Of a stretch of 55,494 nucleotides of DNA, positions 44,301-53,563 are shown one piece after another. The number at the start of each line of letters is the position of its first letter. The stretch's first letter is position 1. A program made the position numbers and the translations under genes. The DNA comes from Clostridium sp. (GTDB lineage Bacteria > Bacillota > Clostridia > Clostridiales > Clostridiaceae): contig SVCL01000138.1 of assembly GCA_015058405.1 (NCBI GenBank), positions 1-55,494 of the forward strand, in the 5' to 3' direction. The notes beneath the pieces are model-generated. The model did not search any database, was not told where the DNA came from, and saw only the letters and a program-made list of their open reading frames with translations.

Positions 44301-44305
44301 TAATA

Positions 44306-44794
44306 ATGGCAAAGAAACAAAAAGATGAAACGCAAGAATCAAAAAGCGGAGGAAAAGGTAAATTCATAATTATAGCAATTTTGGGATTATTAGTAATAGG
44401 GGCTGGAACTTTTGGAGGTGTATATTTTTATATGCAAAAAAACGGAAATGCAGAAGTCAAGGTTGTAACTACTAATTATGTATTATTTAATGATGTAACT
44501 CTTAATCTAAGTGATGAAAATGGGAAAGCTTATTTAAAGACATCATTAACTATTGAATATGATGAAGCTAATGCAGATTTAATTGCAGAGGTTGAAAAGA
44601 AGAAAATAAATATACAAGATTCAGCAATTTGGTATCTAAAATCTAAAACATCACAAGATTTTAGTGCAGAAAATGAAGCGGCTTTAAAGCAAGGACTTAT
44701 AGAAGCTATAAATACTCAACTAAAAGATGGTCAAATACTTGACGTATTTTTAGTTGGTTCAGAAGGAACTGGCTTCGTAGTTCAAAAGGTATAG
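44306..44794 (+). CDS. fliL: Flagellar basal body-associated protein FliL
   Basis: FliL is a bitopic membrane protein around the stator. The 162-residue product has an N-terminal charged section, a membrane helix at about 18-38 ('FIIIAILGLLVIGAGTFGGV') and a periplasmic stomatin-like domain. The ATG at 44306 follows GAGGAG; the in-frame GTG at 44297 overlaps that site. Confidence 0.92.
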   Translation: MAKKQKDETQESKSGGKGKFIIIAILGLLVIGAGTFGGVYFYMQKNGNAEVKVVTTNYVLFNDVTLNLSDENGKAYLKTSLTIEYDEANADLIAEVEKKKINIQDSAIWYLKSKTSQDFSAENEAALKQGLIEAINTQLKDGQILDVFLVGSEGTGFVVQKV

Positions 44795-44806
44795 AACAAG
44801 GGATTA

Positions 44807-45202
44807 ATGGATATTTTTAAAACTTTACTGAATCTTGTATTTTCGCTTATAATTGTTTTAGGTCTTATGTTAATTAGTTTCAAGTTCTTAAATAAAGGAA
44901 TAAAAAAGACTTCAGGCAATAAATATATAAAAATAATTGAGAAAACTCAAATATCGAAAGATAGTTTTATTATAGTATTACGTACAGGAGATGAAGGTAT
45001 GGCAATACTTACATCTCCTGGACATACTGAAAAATTGAAAGAATTAACAAAAGATGAAATAGAGAATTTAGAAAGAAGTAAGGAAGAGTCTATTAAAGAA
45101 ATAGATAAGTTTTATGAAGGTATTTTAAATACTTCAAAAGATAAAATACAATTTGCTATTAGCAAAATAAGGTCAAAGGATGATAAGCATGAAAAAAAAT
45201 AA
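44807..45202 (+). CDS. fliO: Flagellar biosynthesis protein FliO
   Basis: FliO helps assemble the FliP ring of the export gate. The 131-residue product has a membrane helix at about 7-27 ('LVFSLIIVLGLMLISFKF') and a cytoplasmic domain with 'IKIIEKTQISKDSFIIVLRT' of the FliO/FliZ family. Its 3' end overlaps the start of fliP by 14 bases. Confidence 0.88.
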   Translation: MDIFKTLLNLVFSLIIVLGLMLISFKFLNKGIKKTSGNKYIKIIEKTQISKDSFIIVLRTGDEGMAILTSPGHTEKLKELTKDEIENLERSKEESIKEIDKFYEGILNTSKDKIQFAISKIRSKDDKHEKK

Positions 45203-45965
45203 AAGAAAATGGTTATATATAGTTTTATTTTCAATGGCTATACTTGGCTTTTCAGGGATTGTAGCAAATGCTGCTCCAAAAGATATATCTCTACCAAACG
45301 TTAATGTAAGCGTTGGTGGAGATGGAACAGCTAATGATTATGTATCAAATATAAAATTACTTGTATTTTTTACAATATTAAGTTTACTACCATCAATAAT
45401 TATAATGGTTACATCCTTTACTAGAATTGTTGTGGTTTTTTCTTTTTTAAAGAATGCAATAGGTGCAGCATCTTCAATTCCTAATCAAATATTAACAGGA
45501 CTTGCAGTATTTTTAACATTATTTATAATGCATCCTGTATATAGTCAAATGAATAAAGATGCAATACAGCCATATTTAGAAGGAACAATTACACAAGAAC
45601 AAGCTATTGAAAAGGGTGGAGCACCATTAAGAGATTTTATGAAAGCTCAAACAAGACAAAAGGATTTAGAACTTTTTGTTGAGATTTCTGGAACAAATAA
45701 GGATGAAATAACAGAGGACAATATTCCTTTTTATATATTGATACCTGCATTCGCAATAAGTGAATTAAAAACAGCATTCCAAATAGGTTTCTTATTATAT
45801 TTACCATTCTTACTTATAGATATGGTAGTAGGAAGTGTTCTTATGTCTATGGGTATGATGATGTTGCCTCCAGCAATGGTATCACTACCATTTAAGTTGT
45901 TGTTATTTGTTATGGTAGATGGATGGTACTTATTAGTTAGATCTCTTGTTATGAGTTTTAGTTGA
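45189..45965 (+). CDS. fliP: Flagellar export gate protein FliP
   Basis: FliP forms the pentameric core of the export gate. The 258-residue product has a cleavable-looking signal peptide ('MKKNKRKWLYIVLFSMAILG' then 'ANAAPK'), followed by membrane helices and the family motifs 'MVTSFTRIVVVFSFLKNAIG', 'FILIPAFAISELKTAFQIGF' type region and 'SMGMMMLPPAMVSLPFK'. ATG 45180 is also in frame, but AAGGA at 45176-45180 fits only 45189. Confidence 0.95.
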   Translation: MKKNKRKWLYIVLFSMAILGFSGIVANAAPKDISLPNVNVSVGGDGTANDYVSNIKLLVFFTILSLLPSIIIMVTSFTRIVVVFSFLKNAIGAASSIPNQILTGLAVFLTLFIMHPVYSQMNKDAIQPYLEGTITQEQAIEKGGAPLRDFMKAQTRQKDLELFVEISGTNKDEITEDNIPFYILIPAFAISELKTAFQIGFLLYLPFLLIDMVVGSVLMSMGMMMLPPAMVSLPFKLLLFVMVDGWYLLVRSLVMSFS

Positions 45966-45976
45966 GGTGATATTTT

Positions 45977-46246
45977 ATGAGTGAAAGTATGGTAATTGGA
46001 ATTGTAAAAGAAGGTATTATAACTGCTGTAAAAGTAGGAGCTCCTATTTTAGGAGTTGCAATTGTAATAGGATTAATAATCAGTATTTTACAAGCAACTA
46101 CTCAAATTCAAGAGCAAACTTTAACTTTTGTTCCCAAACTATTAGGGGTAGCTTTTGTTGGGATACTTACAGGAAATTGGATGTTACATACTCTTATGGC
46201 ATTTATGAAAAGAATTTTTGAACTTATTGTTACAGTTTCAACTTAG
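45977..46246 (+). CDS. fliQ: Flagellar export gate protein FliQ
   Basis: FliQ has two membrane helices and plugs the FliP-FliR pore. The 89-residue product shows both (about 15-40 and 53-75), with the conserved 'SILQATTQIQEQTLTFVPKL' loop between them. Confidence 0.96.
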   Translation: MSESMVIGIVKEGIITAVKVGAPILGVAIVIGLIISILQATTQIQEQTLTFVPKLLGVAFVGILTGNWMLHTLMAFMKRIFELIVTVST

Positions 46247-46259
46247 GAGGTAGAGCAGT

Positions 46260-48098
46260 ATGATAGATACAGCCTACTATCTTGCACTTTTTTTATGTTT
46301 TTTAAGGATAGCTACATTTTTCTTTATAGTAAGCATTTTTTATCCGAAAGGAACACCTAAAAAGTTAAAGGCATGTTTAGGAATAATAATAGCACTGAGT
46401 GTAGTATCACATATTGATACTTCAGCAGTTTTAAATATAACTAATAATTATATGTTAGTTATTTCTATAGTGAATGAAGTAATAACAGGAATTATATTGG
46501 GATTTATGGTCAATTTGATTTTTGAATGTATACAAATGGCTGGAGCAATTATAGATCAACAAATAGGTTTGTCTATGATGAGTATTTTTAATCCCAATAA
46601 TAATAGTACTAGTACTTTTTTAGGAAGTTTATCTTATTATATTAGCGCAGTATTATTTTTTATTACAGATAGCCATCATGTATTACTTAGATGCTTAGTT
46701 GCAAGTTTTGATATTATTACAGTAGGAAATAGTATTATGCTACAAGATAGTTTCTATGTATTATTACAAAGTTTTATAAAGTTTTTTGTAATTGGAGTAA
46801 GAATATGCTTACCTATTATGCTTATAGCATTAATAACTGATATAGCATTAGCCCTTATTTCAAGAACAGTTCCTACTATAAATGTAATGGTGTTAGGGAT
46901 GCCGATAAGAATAGTTATGGGTATAGTTTCATTTGCAGTTTTTTTACCTATATTATCAAAATTGATTATTGCTACATTTGGAATGATACCAGATGTTCTT
47001 AGTGATATATTGAAGGTATTACGAGTAGCCCCTATTGTATTAATTTTTTCAGGAGAAGATAAAACTGAAGAAGCGACACCTAAAAAGAAAGCAGATGCTA
47101 AGAAAAAAGGACAGGTAGCTAGAAGTAAGGATGTTGGATTAGCTTTAACTATGCTAGCGTGTACTTTAGTTATCTTAGTATTAAGTGATTTAATTGTTGG
47201 TGTACTTAAAGAATATATGCAAGTAATATTACAAGCAGGGATGTTAAAGGATCTAGATAGCATGTCCATGAAATACATAAATACTAATATTATTTTAAAA
47301 GCTTTAGCTGCTATATTACCTGCAGTTATTCCTATTATGATAGCAGGTATAGTGGGGAGCATAATGCAAACGGGATTCATTTTTACAGGAGAACCCTTAA
47401 AACCTTCATTTGGTAAACTAAATCCTATAAAGGGATTTAAAAATATGTTTTCTAAGAAGAGCATAGCTGATTTGATTAAAAATTTAATCGTAGTTACTGT
47501 AATGATATTTATGGGATATAAATATATTACTAAAAATTATGACTCTATATTACAAATATCGAGCGCTTATCTTCCTTCTTTAGGGGAAGATATAAAAAAA
47601 ATAGTTTCAGGTGTATTTATTCAAATTTGTTTAGTACTTATACTTATTGCTGCTATTGATTATTTTGTACAATTAAGATTCTTTAAAAAAGATATGAGAA
47701 TGAGTAAGCAAGAAGTAAAAGAAGAATATAAGCAAATGGAAGGTGACCCTAAGATAAAGGGGAAAATTAAACAAAAGCAAAGAGAAATGGCTACAAAAAG
47801 AATGATGTCTCAAGTAGCAGATGCAACAGTTGTAATTACTAACCCTACGCATTTAGCGATAGCATTAAAGTATGAAGAAGGTGTTAGTGAAGCACCGAAG
47901 GTTGTTGCAAAGGGAGCAGATTTAGTTGCTATAAAAATAAAGGAATTAGCAAAGGAAAATGATGTTCCTATTATGGAAAATAAAACTTTAGCAAGAATGA
48001 TATATAAAGAAGTAGAAGTGGATCAAGATATACCACACCACATGTATCAAGCTGTAGCTGAGGTTTTAGCTATGGTATTTAAGCTTAATAATAAATAG
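46260..48098 (+). CDS. fliR-flhB: Fused flagellar export proteins FliR-FlhB
   Basis: One reading frame of 612 residues carries both proteins. The FliR part (1 to about 260) has six hydrophobic segments and ends with 'LLIA'-type helices; the FlhB part starts at about residue 264 with 'SGEDKTEEATPKKKADAKKK'. FlhB's self-cleaving NPTH motif is intact at 528-531 ('ITNPTHLAIALKY'), so the C-terminal tail can be split and switch export substrate. Such fusions are known from Clostridium; here no frameshift or sequencing ambiguity is visible around the junction. Confidence 0.95.
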   Translation: MIDTAYYLALFLCFLRIATFFFIVSIFYPKGTPKKLKACLGIIIALSVVSHIDTSAVLNITNNYMLVISIVNEVITGIILGFMVNLIFECIQMAGAIIDQQIGLSMMSIFNPNNNSTSTFLGSLSYYISAVLFFITDSHHVLLRCLVASFDIITVGNSIMLQDSFYVLLQSFIKFFVIGVRICLPIMLIALITDIALALISRTVPTINVMVLGMPIRIVMGIVSFAVFLPILSKLIIATFGMIPDVLSDILKVLRVAPIVLIFSGEDKTEEATPKKKADAKKKGQVARSKDVGLALTMLACTLVILVLSDLIVGVLKEYMQVILQAGMLKDLDSMSMKYINTNIILKALAAILPAVIPIMIAGIVGSIMQTGFIFTGEPLKPSFGKLNPIKGFKNMFSKKSIADLIKNLIVVTVMIFMGYKYITKNYDSILQISSAYLPSLGEDIKKIVSGVFIQICLVLILIAAIDYFVQLRFFKKDMRMSKQEVKEEYKQMEGDPKIKGKIKQKQREMATKRMMSQVADATVVITNPTHLAIALKYEEGVSEAPKVVAKGADLVAIKIKELAKENDVPIMENKTLARMIYKEVEVDQDIPHHMYQAVAEVLAMVFKLNNK

Positions 48099-48136
48099 CT
48101 TAATGTGTAATGTATTACAAAAAGGATGGGATTAAA

Positions 48137-50206
48137 TTGGCGACTGGGAATAAAAAGAAAATTAGTATTAAAAATAATCTGGACATAGTAGTAGCATTTG
48201 CAGTAATAGGAATAATATTAATGATTATTATTCCATTACCTAAAACTTTACTGGATATTTTATTAGCACTTAACATAACATTATCCATAGTAATTATACT
48301 TATTACTATGTTTACTACAGAAGTATTACAATTATCAATATTTCCAACCTTATTACTAGTTACCACATTATTTAGACTAGGATTAAATGTTTCATCAACT
48401 AGATTGATTTTAACAGAGGCTGATGCAGGACAAATAATCCAAGCCTTTGGAGAATTTGTTGTTGGTGGTAATTATGTAGTTGGTATTATTATATTTTTAA
48501 TTATTGTAATTATTCAGTTTATAGTTATAACTAATGGTGCTGGTAGAGTATCAGAAGTATCAGCTAGATTTACATTAGATGCTATGCCAGGTAAACAAAT
48601 GAGTATAGATGCAGATTTGAATTCAGGTACAATAGATGAAGCAATTGCGAAGAAGAGAAGAGAGGACTTACAGTTAGAGGCAGACTTTTATGGATCTATG
48701 GATGGTGCATCAAAGTTCGTAAAAGGAGATGCTATAGCTGGTTTAATAATTACGGCAATTAATATTATTGCAGGTATTGTTATTGGAGTTTTAATGAAGG
48801 GTATGGATGCTGGAACAGCTGCACAAACATACACTAAACTTACTGTTGGGGATGGTCTTGTAGGACAGATACCAGCCTTATTAATTTCGACTGCGTCAGG
48901 TATTATAGTAACTCGTTCAGGTAATAAAGATAACTTTGGTAAAACATTAGCTACTCAATTAACTGCTTTCCCAGTAGCTTGTGCAATAGCTAGTGCCATT
49001 ATGTTATTTTTATCTCTTGTTCCTAATATGCCTAAGTTTGCATTTTTAGTTGCATCAGCAGCTACTGGGTTCTTAGCTTATACTTTATATAAAGAAGAAG
49101 ATAAGCAAAAGCAATTAGAAATAGCTATGGAAGAAGATGAAGCTGTTGAAATGGAGAGAACAGAACCAGAAAATGTTATGAATTTAATATCTGTAGAACC
49201 TATGGAAGTTGAAATTGGATATGGACTTATACCGTTAGCTGACGAAAGTAATGGTGGAGATTTATTACAAAGAATTGCTTCTGTTAGAAGACAATGTGCA
49301 ATTGAAATGGGTATTGTTGTTCAACCAATTAGAATAAGAGATAATCTTCAATTAAAGACTAATGAATATGTAATTAAGATTAGAGGAACTGTAATAGCTT
49401 CATCAGAACTTATGGCTAATATGTTACTTTGTATGGATCCTAATGGTGATAATTCAGATATGAGAGGTATTAAAACTGTAGAACCAACATTTAATTTACC
49501 TGCTGTATGGATAAATAAAGATCAAAGAGAAGAAGCAGAAATAAAAGGATTAACAGTAGTTGATCCAACAACAGTTATGGTTACTCATTTAACTGAGACA
49601 ATTAAGGCGCATTCTTATGAATTACTTGGTAGACAAGAAGTTAAGCTTATTGTTGAAAATACTAAGGAGAAGTATAGTGCAGTAGTTGAAGAATTAATAC
49701 CAGATTTATTAACTATAGGGGAATTACAAAAAGTATTACAAAACTTATTAAGAGAAAAGGTTCCAATAAAAGATATGGTTACTATAATGGAATCATTAGC
49801 TGATAACTCAAGAAATACAAAAGATATAGAATTATTAACTGAATATGTTAGATTCTCACTTGGAAGAACTATTTGTAATCAGTTAATTAATGATGAGAGA
49901 GCTATAACTGTAGTTACATTAAGCCCTCAATTAGAAGAATTAGTTGCAAGTAATATACAAAAATCAATGCAGGGATCATTCCCTTCAATTGATCCAGATA
50001 CTACAACAAGAATATTCCACAGTGTTAGAGATACTATCGAATCTGTTTATTTCTATAATAATCAACCAGTTATTTTAGTATCACCAAATATAAGAGCTGT
50101 GTTTAGAAAATTATTAGAAATGGCCTTCCCACATGTTATGATTATTTCATTAAACGAAGTGCCAAATGATGTTGAAATAAGAGCAGAAGGAGTTGTATCT
50201 ATATAA
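48137..50206 (+). CDS. flhA: Flagellar export gate protein FlhA
   Basis: FlhA is the large export gate protein. The 689-residue product has seven or eight membrane helices in the first 325 residues, the FHIPEP-type loop 'RVSEVSARFTLDAMPGKQMS', and a large cytoplasmic domain with 'GYGLIPLAD' and 'RKLLEMAFPHVMIISLNEVP'. The frame is open from an ATG at 48110, which has no Shine-Dalgarno sequence; AAGGA at 48122-48126 suits the TTG at 48137, which I choose. Confidence 0.94.
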   Translation: MATGNKKKISIKNNLDIVVAFAVIGIILMIIIPLPKTLLDILLALNITLSIVIILITMFTTEVLQLSIFPTLLLVTTLFRLGLNVSSTRLILTEADAGQIIQAFGEFVVGGNYVVGIIIFLIIVIIQFIVITNGAGRVSEVSARFTLDAMPGKQMSIDADLNSGTIDEAIAKKRREDLQLEADFYGSMDGASKFVKGDAIAGLIITAINIIAGIVIGVLMKGMDAGTAAQTYTKLTVGDGLVGQIPALLISTASGIIVTRSGNKDNFGKTLATQLTAFPVACAIASAIMLFLSLVPNMPKFAFLVASAATGFLAYTLYKEEDKQKQLEIAMEEDEAVEMERTEPENVMNLISVEPMEVEIGYGLIPLADESNGGDLLQRIASVRRQCAIEMGIVVQPIRIRDNLQLKTNEYVIKIRGTVIASSELMANMLLCMDPNGDNSDMRGIKTVEPTFNLPAVWINKDQREEAEIKGLTVVDPTTVMVTHLTETIKAHSYELLGRQEVKLIVENTKEKYSAVVEELIPDLLTIGELQKVLQNLLREKVPIKDMVTIMESLADNSRNTKDIELLTEYVRFSLGRTICNQLINDERAITVVTLSPQLEELVASNIQKSMQGSFPSIDPDTTTRIFHSVRDTIESVYFYNNQPVILVSPNIRAVFRKLLEMAFPHVMIISLNEVPNDVEIRAEGVVSI

Positions 50207-51340
50207 ATGATAATTAAGAAATATCAAGCAAATAATATTAATGAAGCCATCATTAAGATAAGACAAGAACTGGGAAAAGAAGCGGTTATCATAAGTCAGA
50301 GAAAAGTTAGGAAGCCTGGGATAATGGGGATATTTTCTAGGAAAATTATAGAAGTAACAGCTGCTATAGAAAATTCATTATATGATAATGAAAAGGCTAG
50401 TAATGTAAATAAGAGCGAAGCACCTAAAAAAGAAGTTGTTGTTAAAGATTCTATTGAAAATATGAGAAAGATAATGACTAAAGAAATTGAAGCTAGAACT
50501 GCTATGGAAATGAAAAATAGAAAAGATAGTTCTCTAGAAAATGAAGTATTAGAAATTAAGAGTCTTTTAAATAAAGTAATTGAAAATACCGATGAAAAGG
50601 AAGATGAGCTACTTAGTATTATTAATGATATGGATATAGATACAGTGTATTATAATGATATAAAGCAAAGAATAGGAGATAGAGATATTAAAACTACTTT
50701 TAAGAAAATCTTAAGTGAAGATATAGCTGTTTCTACAAATACTCTTAAAGGGAAGGTTGTTTTGGTAGGGCCTACTGGTGTTGGAAAAACTACTACAATT
50801 GCTAAATTAGCAGGAAGACTTTCTCTGATAGAAAATAAGAAGGTAGGATTAATTACAGTAGATACTTATAGAATTGGTGCTGTTGAGCAGTTAAAAACTT
50901 ATGCTGAAATTATGAATATACCTTTCAAAGTTGTTATTACAATTAAAGAAATGGAAGAAGCAGTAGAAAGTCTAAAAGATTGTGATGTAATATTGATAGA
51001 TACTACAGGTAGAAGTAGTAAGAATACTATGCAGTTATCTGAATTAAGAGCATATATAGAAAAAGCACAACCTGACTATATTAATTTAGTTATAAGTGCT
51101 ATTACGAAGAATAAAGATATAAAAGTAATTCTTGATGGGTATAAGGACTTAGGATATAGAGATATTATTGTAACTAAGCTAGATGAAACTTCAGTATATG
51201 GAGCTTTATATAATATTTCAAGATTATCTAAAAAACCTATTAGATTTATTACAACTGGTCAAAATGTACCAGATGATATAAAATCACCGACAAAAGATGA
51301 AATTGTTCAGTTTATTACTGGGGAGGAAGTTCTATGTTAG
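50207..51340 (+). CDS. flhF: Flagellar placement GTPase FlhF
   Basis: FlhF is an SRP-type GTPase that helps set flagellar position and number. The 377-residue product has the N-terminal 'MIIKKYQANNINEAIIKIRQ' motif, a basic/acidic linker (about 60-160), and the G domain with 'LVGPTGVGKTTTIAKLA', 'TVDTYRIGAVEQLKTYAEI', 'IDTTGRS' and 'TKLDETSVYGAL'. ATG follows the flhA stop directly; its 3' end overlaps flhG. Confidence 0.96.
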   Translation: MIIKKYQANNINEAIIKIRQELGKEAVIISQRKVRKPGIMGIFSRKIIEVTAAIENSLYDNEKASNVNKSEAPKKEVVVKDSIENMRKIMTKEIEARTAMEMKNRKDSSLENEVLEIKSLLNKVIENTDEKEDELLSIINDMDIDTVYYNDIKQRIGDRDIKTTFKKILSEDIAVSTNTLKGKVVLVGPTGVGKTTTIAKLAGRLSLIENKKVGLITVDTYRIGAVEQLKTYAEIMNIPFKVVITIKEMEEAVESLKDCDVILIDTTGRSSKNTMQLSELRAYIEKAQPDYINLVISAITKNKDIKVILDGYKDLGYRDIIVTKLDETSVYGALYNISRLSKKPIRFITTGQNVPDDIKSPTKDEIVQFITGEEVLC

Positions 51341-52188
51341 ATCAAGCTGAAAAATTACGTAGGCTAGCAAATGGGGATCATAAGAAATCTAATAAAAAAG
51401 CAAGTATTATAACTGTAACCTCTGGAAAAGGAGGGGTAGGTAAAAGTAATCTAGTAGTGAATTTAGGAATAAAGCTTCAGGAAAAAGGAAAAAAAGTTGT
51501 TATATTTGATGCTGATATTGGTATGGGAAATGATGATGTTTTAATGGGAGTTTATCCTAAATATAATGTTTTTGATTGTCTAAGAGGAAAGGAAATTAAA
51601 GACATATTAGTAGAAGGTCCTGGGGGAATAAAATTATTACCTGGGGGGTCTGGTTTAAATCAAGTAGAAGAGCTACAAGATCAAGAAAGAGAGTTGTTTT
51701 TGGAAAAACTTAAAGAGTTAGATGAATTTGATTATATACTAATGGATACAGGTGCAGGTATAAGTAGAAATGTATTGGGGTTTATTGCCTGTTCTGAAGA
51801 GTTAGTTATAATAACTACACCAGAACCAACTTCATTAACAGACGCTTACAGTTTAATGAAGGCTACTGATCATTTTAAGATTAAGCAAGGAGCAAAGGTT
51901 GTTATTAATAGAGCTTTTACGCAAGAAGAGGGGGTAGAAACCTTTCATAAATTTCAAAAAGCAGTGGAAAAATTCTTATCTATTAAGATTGAGTATTTAG
52001 GATGTATATTAGAAGATAAAAATTTGGTAAAGGGCGTACGTTCACAAGTACCAGTGGTTTTATCTTCTCCAAATTCAGATTCAGCAAGGTCTATAGATAG
52101 AATTGCAAATGTATTATTAGGAAGAAAAAATAAGGACGTATTAGGAGCACAGGGTTTATTTAAGAAATTATTTAACTTGTTTTCTTAG
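51334..52188 (+). CDS. flhG: Flagellar number regulator FlhG (FleN/YlxH, MinD-like ATPase)
   Basis: FlhG controls the number of flagella and stimulates FlhF GTPase activity. The 284-residue product is a deviant Walker A ATPase: 'VTSGKGGVGKSNLVVNLG', 'DADIGMGNDDVLMG' and 'LMDTGAGISRNVLGF'. An N-terminal 'DQAEKLRRLAN' motif is the FlhF activator element. It overlaps the flhF stop by seven bases and is preceded by GGGGAGG. Confidence 0.95.
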   Translation: MLDQAEKLRRLANGDHKKSNKKASIITVTSGKGGVGKSNLVVNLGIKLQEKGKKVVIFDADIGMGNDDVLMGVYPKYNVFDCLRGKEIKDILVEGPGGIKLLPGGSGLNQVEELQDQERELFLEKLKELDEFDYILMDTGAGISRNVLGFIACSEELVIITTPEPTSLTDAYSLMKATDHFKIKQGAKVVINRAFTQEEGVETFHKFQKAVEKFLSIKIEYLGCILEDKNLVKGVRSQVPVVLSSPNSDSARSIDRIANVLLGRKNKDVLGAQGLFKKLFNLFS

Positions 52189-52199
52189 GGGGAATTTAT

Positions 52200-52337
52200 A
52201 TGCAACTAAAGATAAATGGAAATATGTTTATAAGTGTAGATGGAAATATGCTTAAATGTAATATAGAAAAGGTAGAGGAAAATCAATTTGTAGAAAAAGT
52301 TTTTAAGATGTTACGAAAAGAGAGAAAACTTGTGTAA
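52200..52337 (+). CDS. Unannotated 45-residue small protein between flhG and fliA
   Basis: A strong Shine-Dalgarno sequence (AGGGGGAA, 52187-52194) precedes an ATG at 52200; the frame runs to a TAA at 52337. The product starts 'MQLKINGNMFISVDGNMLKC' and continues with 'NIEKVEENQFVEKVFKML' and a basic tail 'RKERKLV'. No homology is recognised. It has no signal peptide or membrane segment. Spacing to flhG (11 bases) and fliA (23 bases) fits the operon. Function unknown; an anti-sigma, chaperone or regulatory role is only speculation. Confidence 0.65.
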   Translation: MQLKINGNMFISVDGNMLKCNIEKVEENQFVEKVFKMLRKERKLV

Positions 52338-52360
52338 TGAGATTTGAGGAGGAATAGTTA

Positions 52361-53086
52361 ATGACCACGCTAGCAGTTGTTGAAGAAAAAAAAGAGATAG
52401 TTGAAAAATATATACCGCTTGTAAAATATATTGCATCACGTGTAAGTTTGGGTAAAAATAAGTATATGGAATATGAGGACTTAGTAAGTTATGGAATGAT
52501 AGGTTTGATGGATGCTATATCTAAGTTTGATGAAACTAAAGGAATGAAGTTTTCTTCCTATGCGTCTATTAGAATTAAGGGTGCAATTATTGATGAAATT
52601 AGAAAGAATAGGCCTATATCTAAGGGCGCAATGGACAAGCTGAATAGATATAATGAAGCAATAGAAACATTGCAAAGAAAATATTATAGAGAACCATCTA
52701 TAAATGAAATAGCTGAATATATGAATTTAAGTATTAGAGAAATAGGTGAAATTGAGAATTATATTAATTATATTTCTGTTGTATCGTTAGAAGATATAAT
52801 TTACTCTGATGGTGAAGATATGACTGTAATGGGAGTTATAGAAGATAAAAATAGTCCAAGCCCAGAACAATGTTATGAAAAAGAAGAAGTAGTAGAAATT
52901 CTTGCAAAAGCTATTGAAAGTTTAAAAGAAAAGGATAGAATAGTATTAAACTTATATTATTATGAAGGTTTAACTCTTAAGGAAATAGGAAATGTGTTAA
53001 ATGTTTCGGAATCAAGAGTTTGTCAATTACATAGTAGAGCTATAAGAAAGCTTAGAGAAAAGATGCAGTCAATGAATTACTTATAA
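52361..53086 (+). CDS. fliA: Flagellar sigma factor FliA (sigma-28, SigD/WhiG type)
   Basis: This sigma-70 family group 3 factor reads the late flagellar promoters. The 241-residue product has region 2 ('YEDLVSYGMIGLMDAISKFD', 'KFSSYASIRIKGAIIDEIRK'), region 3 ('INEIAEYMNLSIREIGEI') and region 4 helix-turn-helix ('LTLKEIGNVLNVSESRVCQL'). GAGGAGG precedes the ATG. Four sites of its type are seen in the window at 17772, 25105, 26183 and 29681. FlgM (17832) is its inhibitor. Confidence 0.96.
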   Translation: MTTLAVVEEKKEIVEKYIPLVKYIASRVSLGKNKYMEYEDLVSYGMIGLMDAISKFDETKGMKFSSYASIRIKGAIIDEIRKNRPISKGAMDKLNRYNEAIETLQRKYYREPSINEIAEYMNLSIREIGEIENYINYISVVSLEDIIYSDGEDMTVMGVIEDKNSPSPEQCYEKEEVVEILAKAIESLKEKDRIVLNLYYYEGLTLKEIGNVLNVSESRVCQLHSRAIRKLREKMQSMNYL

Positions 53087-53099
53087 AAGAAGGTGAAGT

Positions 53100-53558
53100 A
53101 TGGCAATATTGGTGTTATTAATAGGCTTTATACTTGTTGTTGTTAACTTTAAAGCTATTAAGAATGAAAAGAAAAATTCTTTTAATGATATATTAATTAA
53201 TAAACAAGACAATATGTCTGACTTAGAATTAAAAATCGCAGAAGTAAGGAAAGATATGGCAGAAAGTCTTTTGGACATACAACAAGAAATTTTAGAACTA
53301 AAGAATAACCTTTATATAGACGAAAATAATATTAAGGGTAAAAATAGTAATGAAATTGATAAAAAAGAAAATGAATTATCTTATCTTTTAAATGTAAATT
53401 CTGATGTTATTGATAACGTAAATAAGAAAAGTAAAACAAAAAGAATAGAAGAGTTTCTTAATTCAGGGTTAAATGAAGATGAAATATGTGAGAAACTTAA
53501 ATTAGGTAAGGGGGAAGTACAATTAGTAAAAGAATTATTAAAAAAGCAAAAGAAATAG
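53100..53558 (+). CDS. Membrane-anchored protein with C-terminal helix-turn-helix-like domain (DUF6115-like)
   Basis: The 152-residue product has one N-terminal membrane helix (about 2-18, 'AILVLLIGFILVVVNF'), a long charged helix region (about 25-110, probably coiled coil 'LLDIQQEILELKNNLYID'), and a C-terminal helix-turn-helix-like segment ('IEEFLNSGLNEDEICEKLKL') of the kind found in DUF6115/DUF2802 proteins downstream of fliA. Function is not known. Topology suggests the C-terminal domain faces the cytosol. Confidence 0.8.
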   Translation: MAILVLLIGFILVVVNFKAIKNEKKNSFNDILINKQDNMSDLELKIAEVRKDMAESLLDIQQEILELKNNLYIDENNIKGKNSNEIDKKENELSYLLNVNSDVIDNVNKKSKTKRIEEFLNSGLNEDEICEKLKLGKGEVQLVKELLKKQKK

Positions 53559-53563
53559 CATTT

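Noticed and set aside
46754..47464. 236-residue open frame on the minus strand inside fliR-flhB
   Set aside because: It is antisense to a fully conserved gene, has no credible ribosome site, and its composition mirrors the hydrophobic sense protein.
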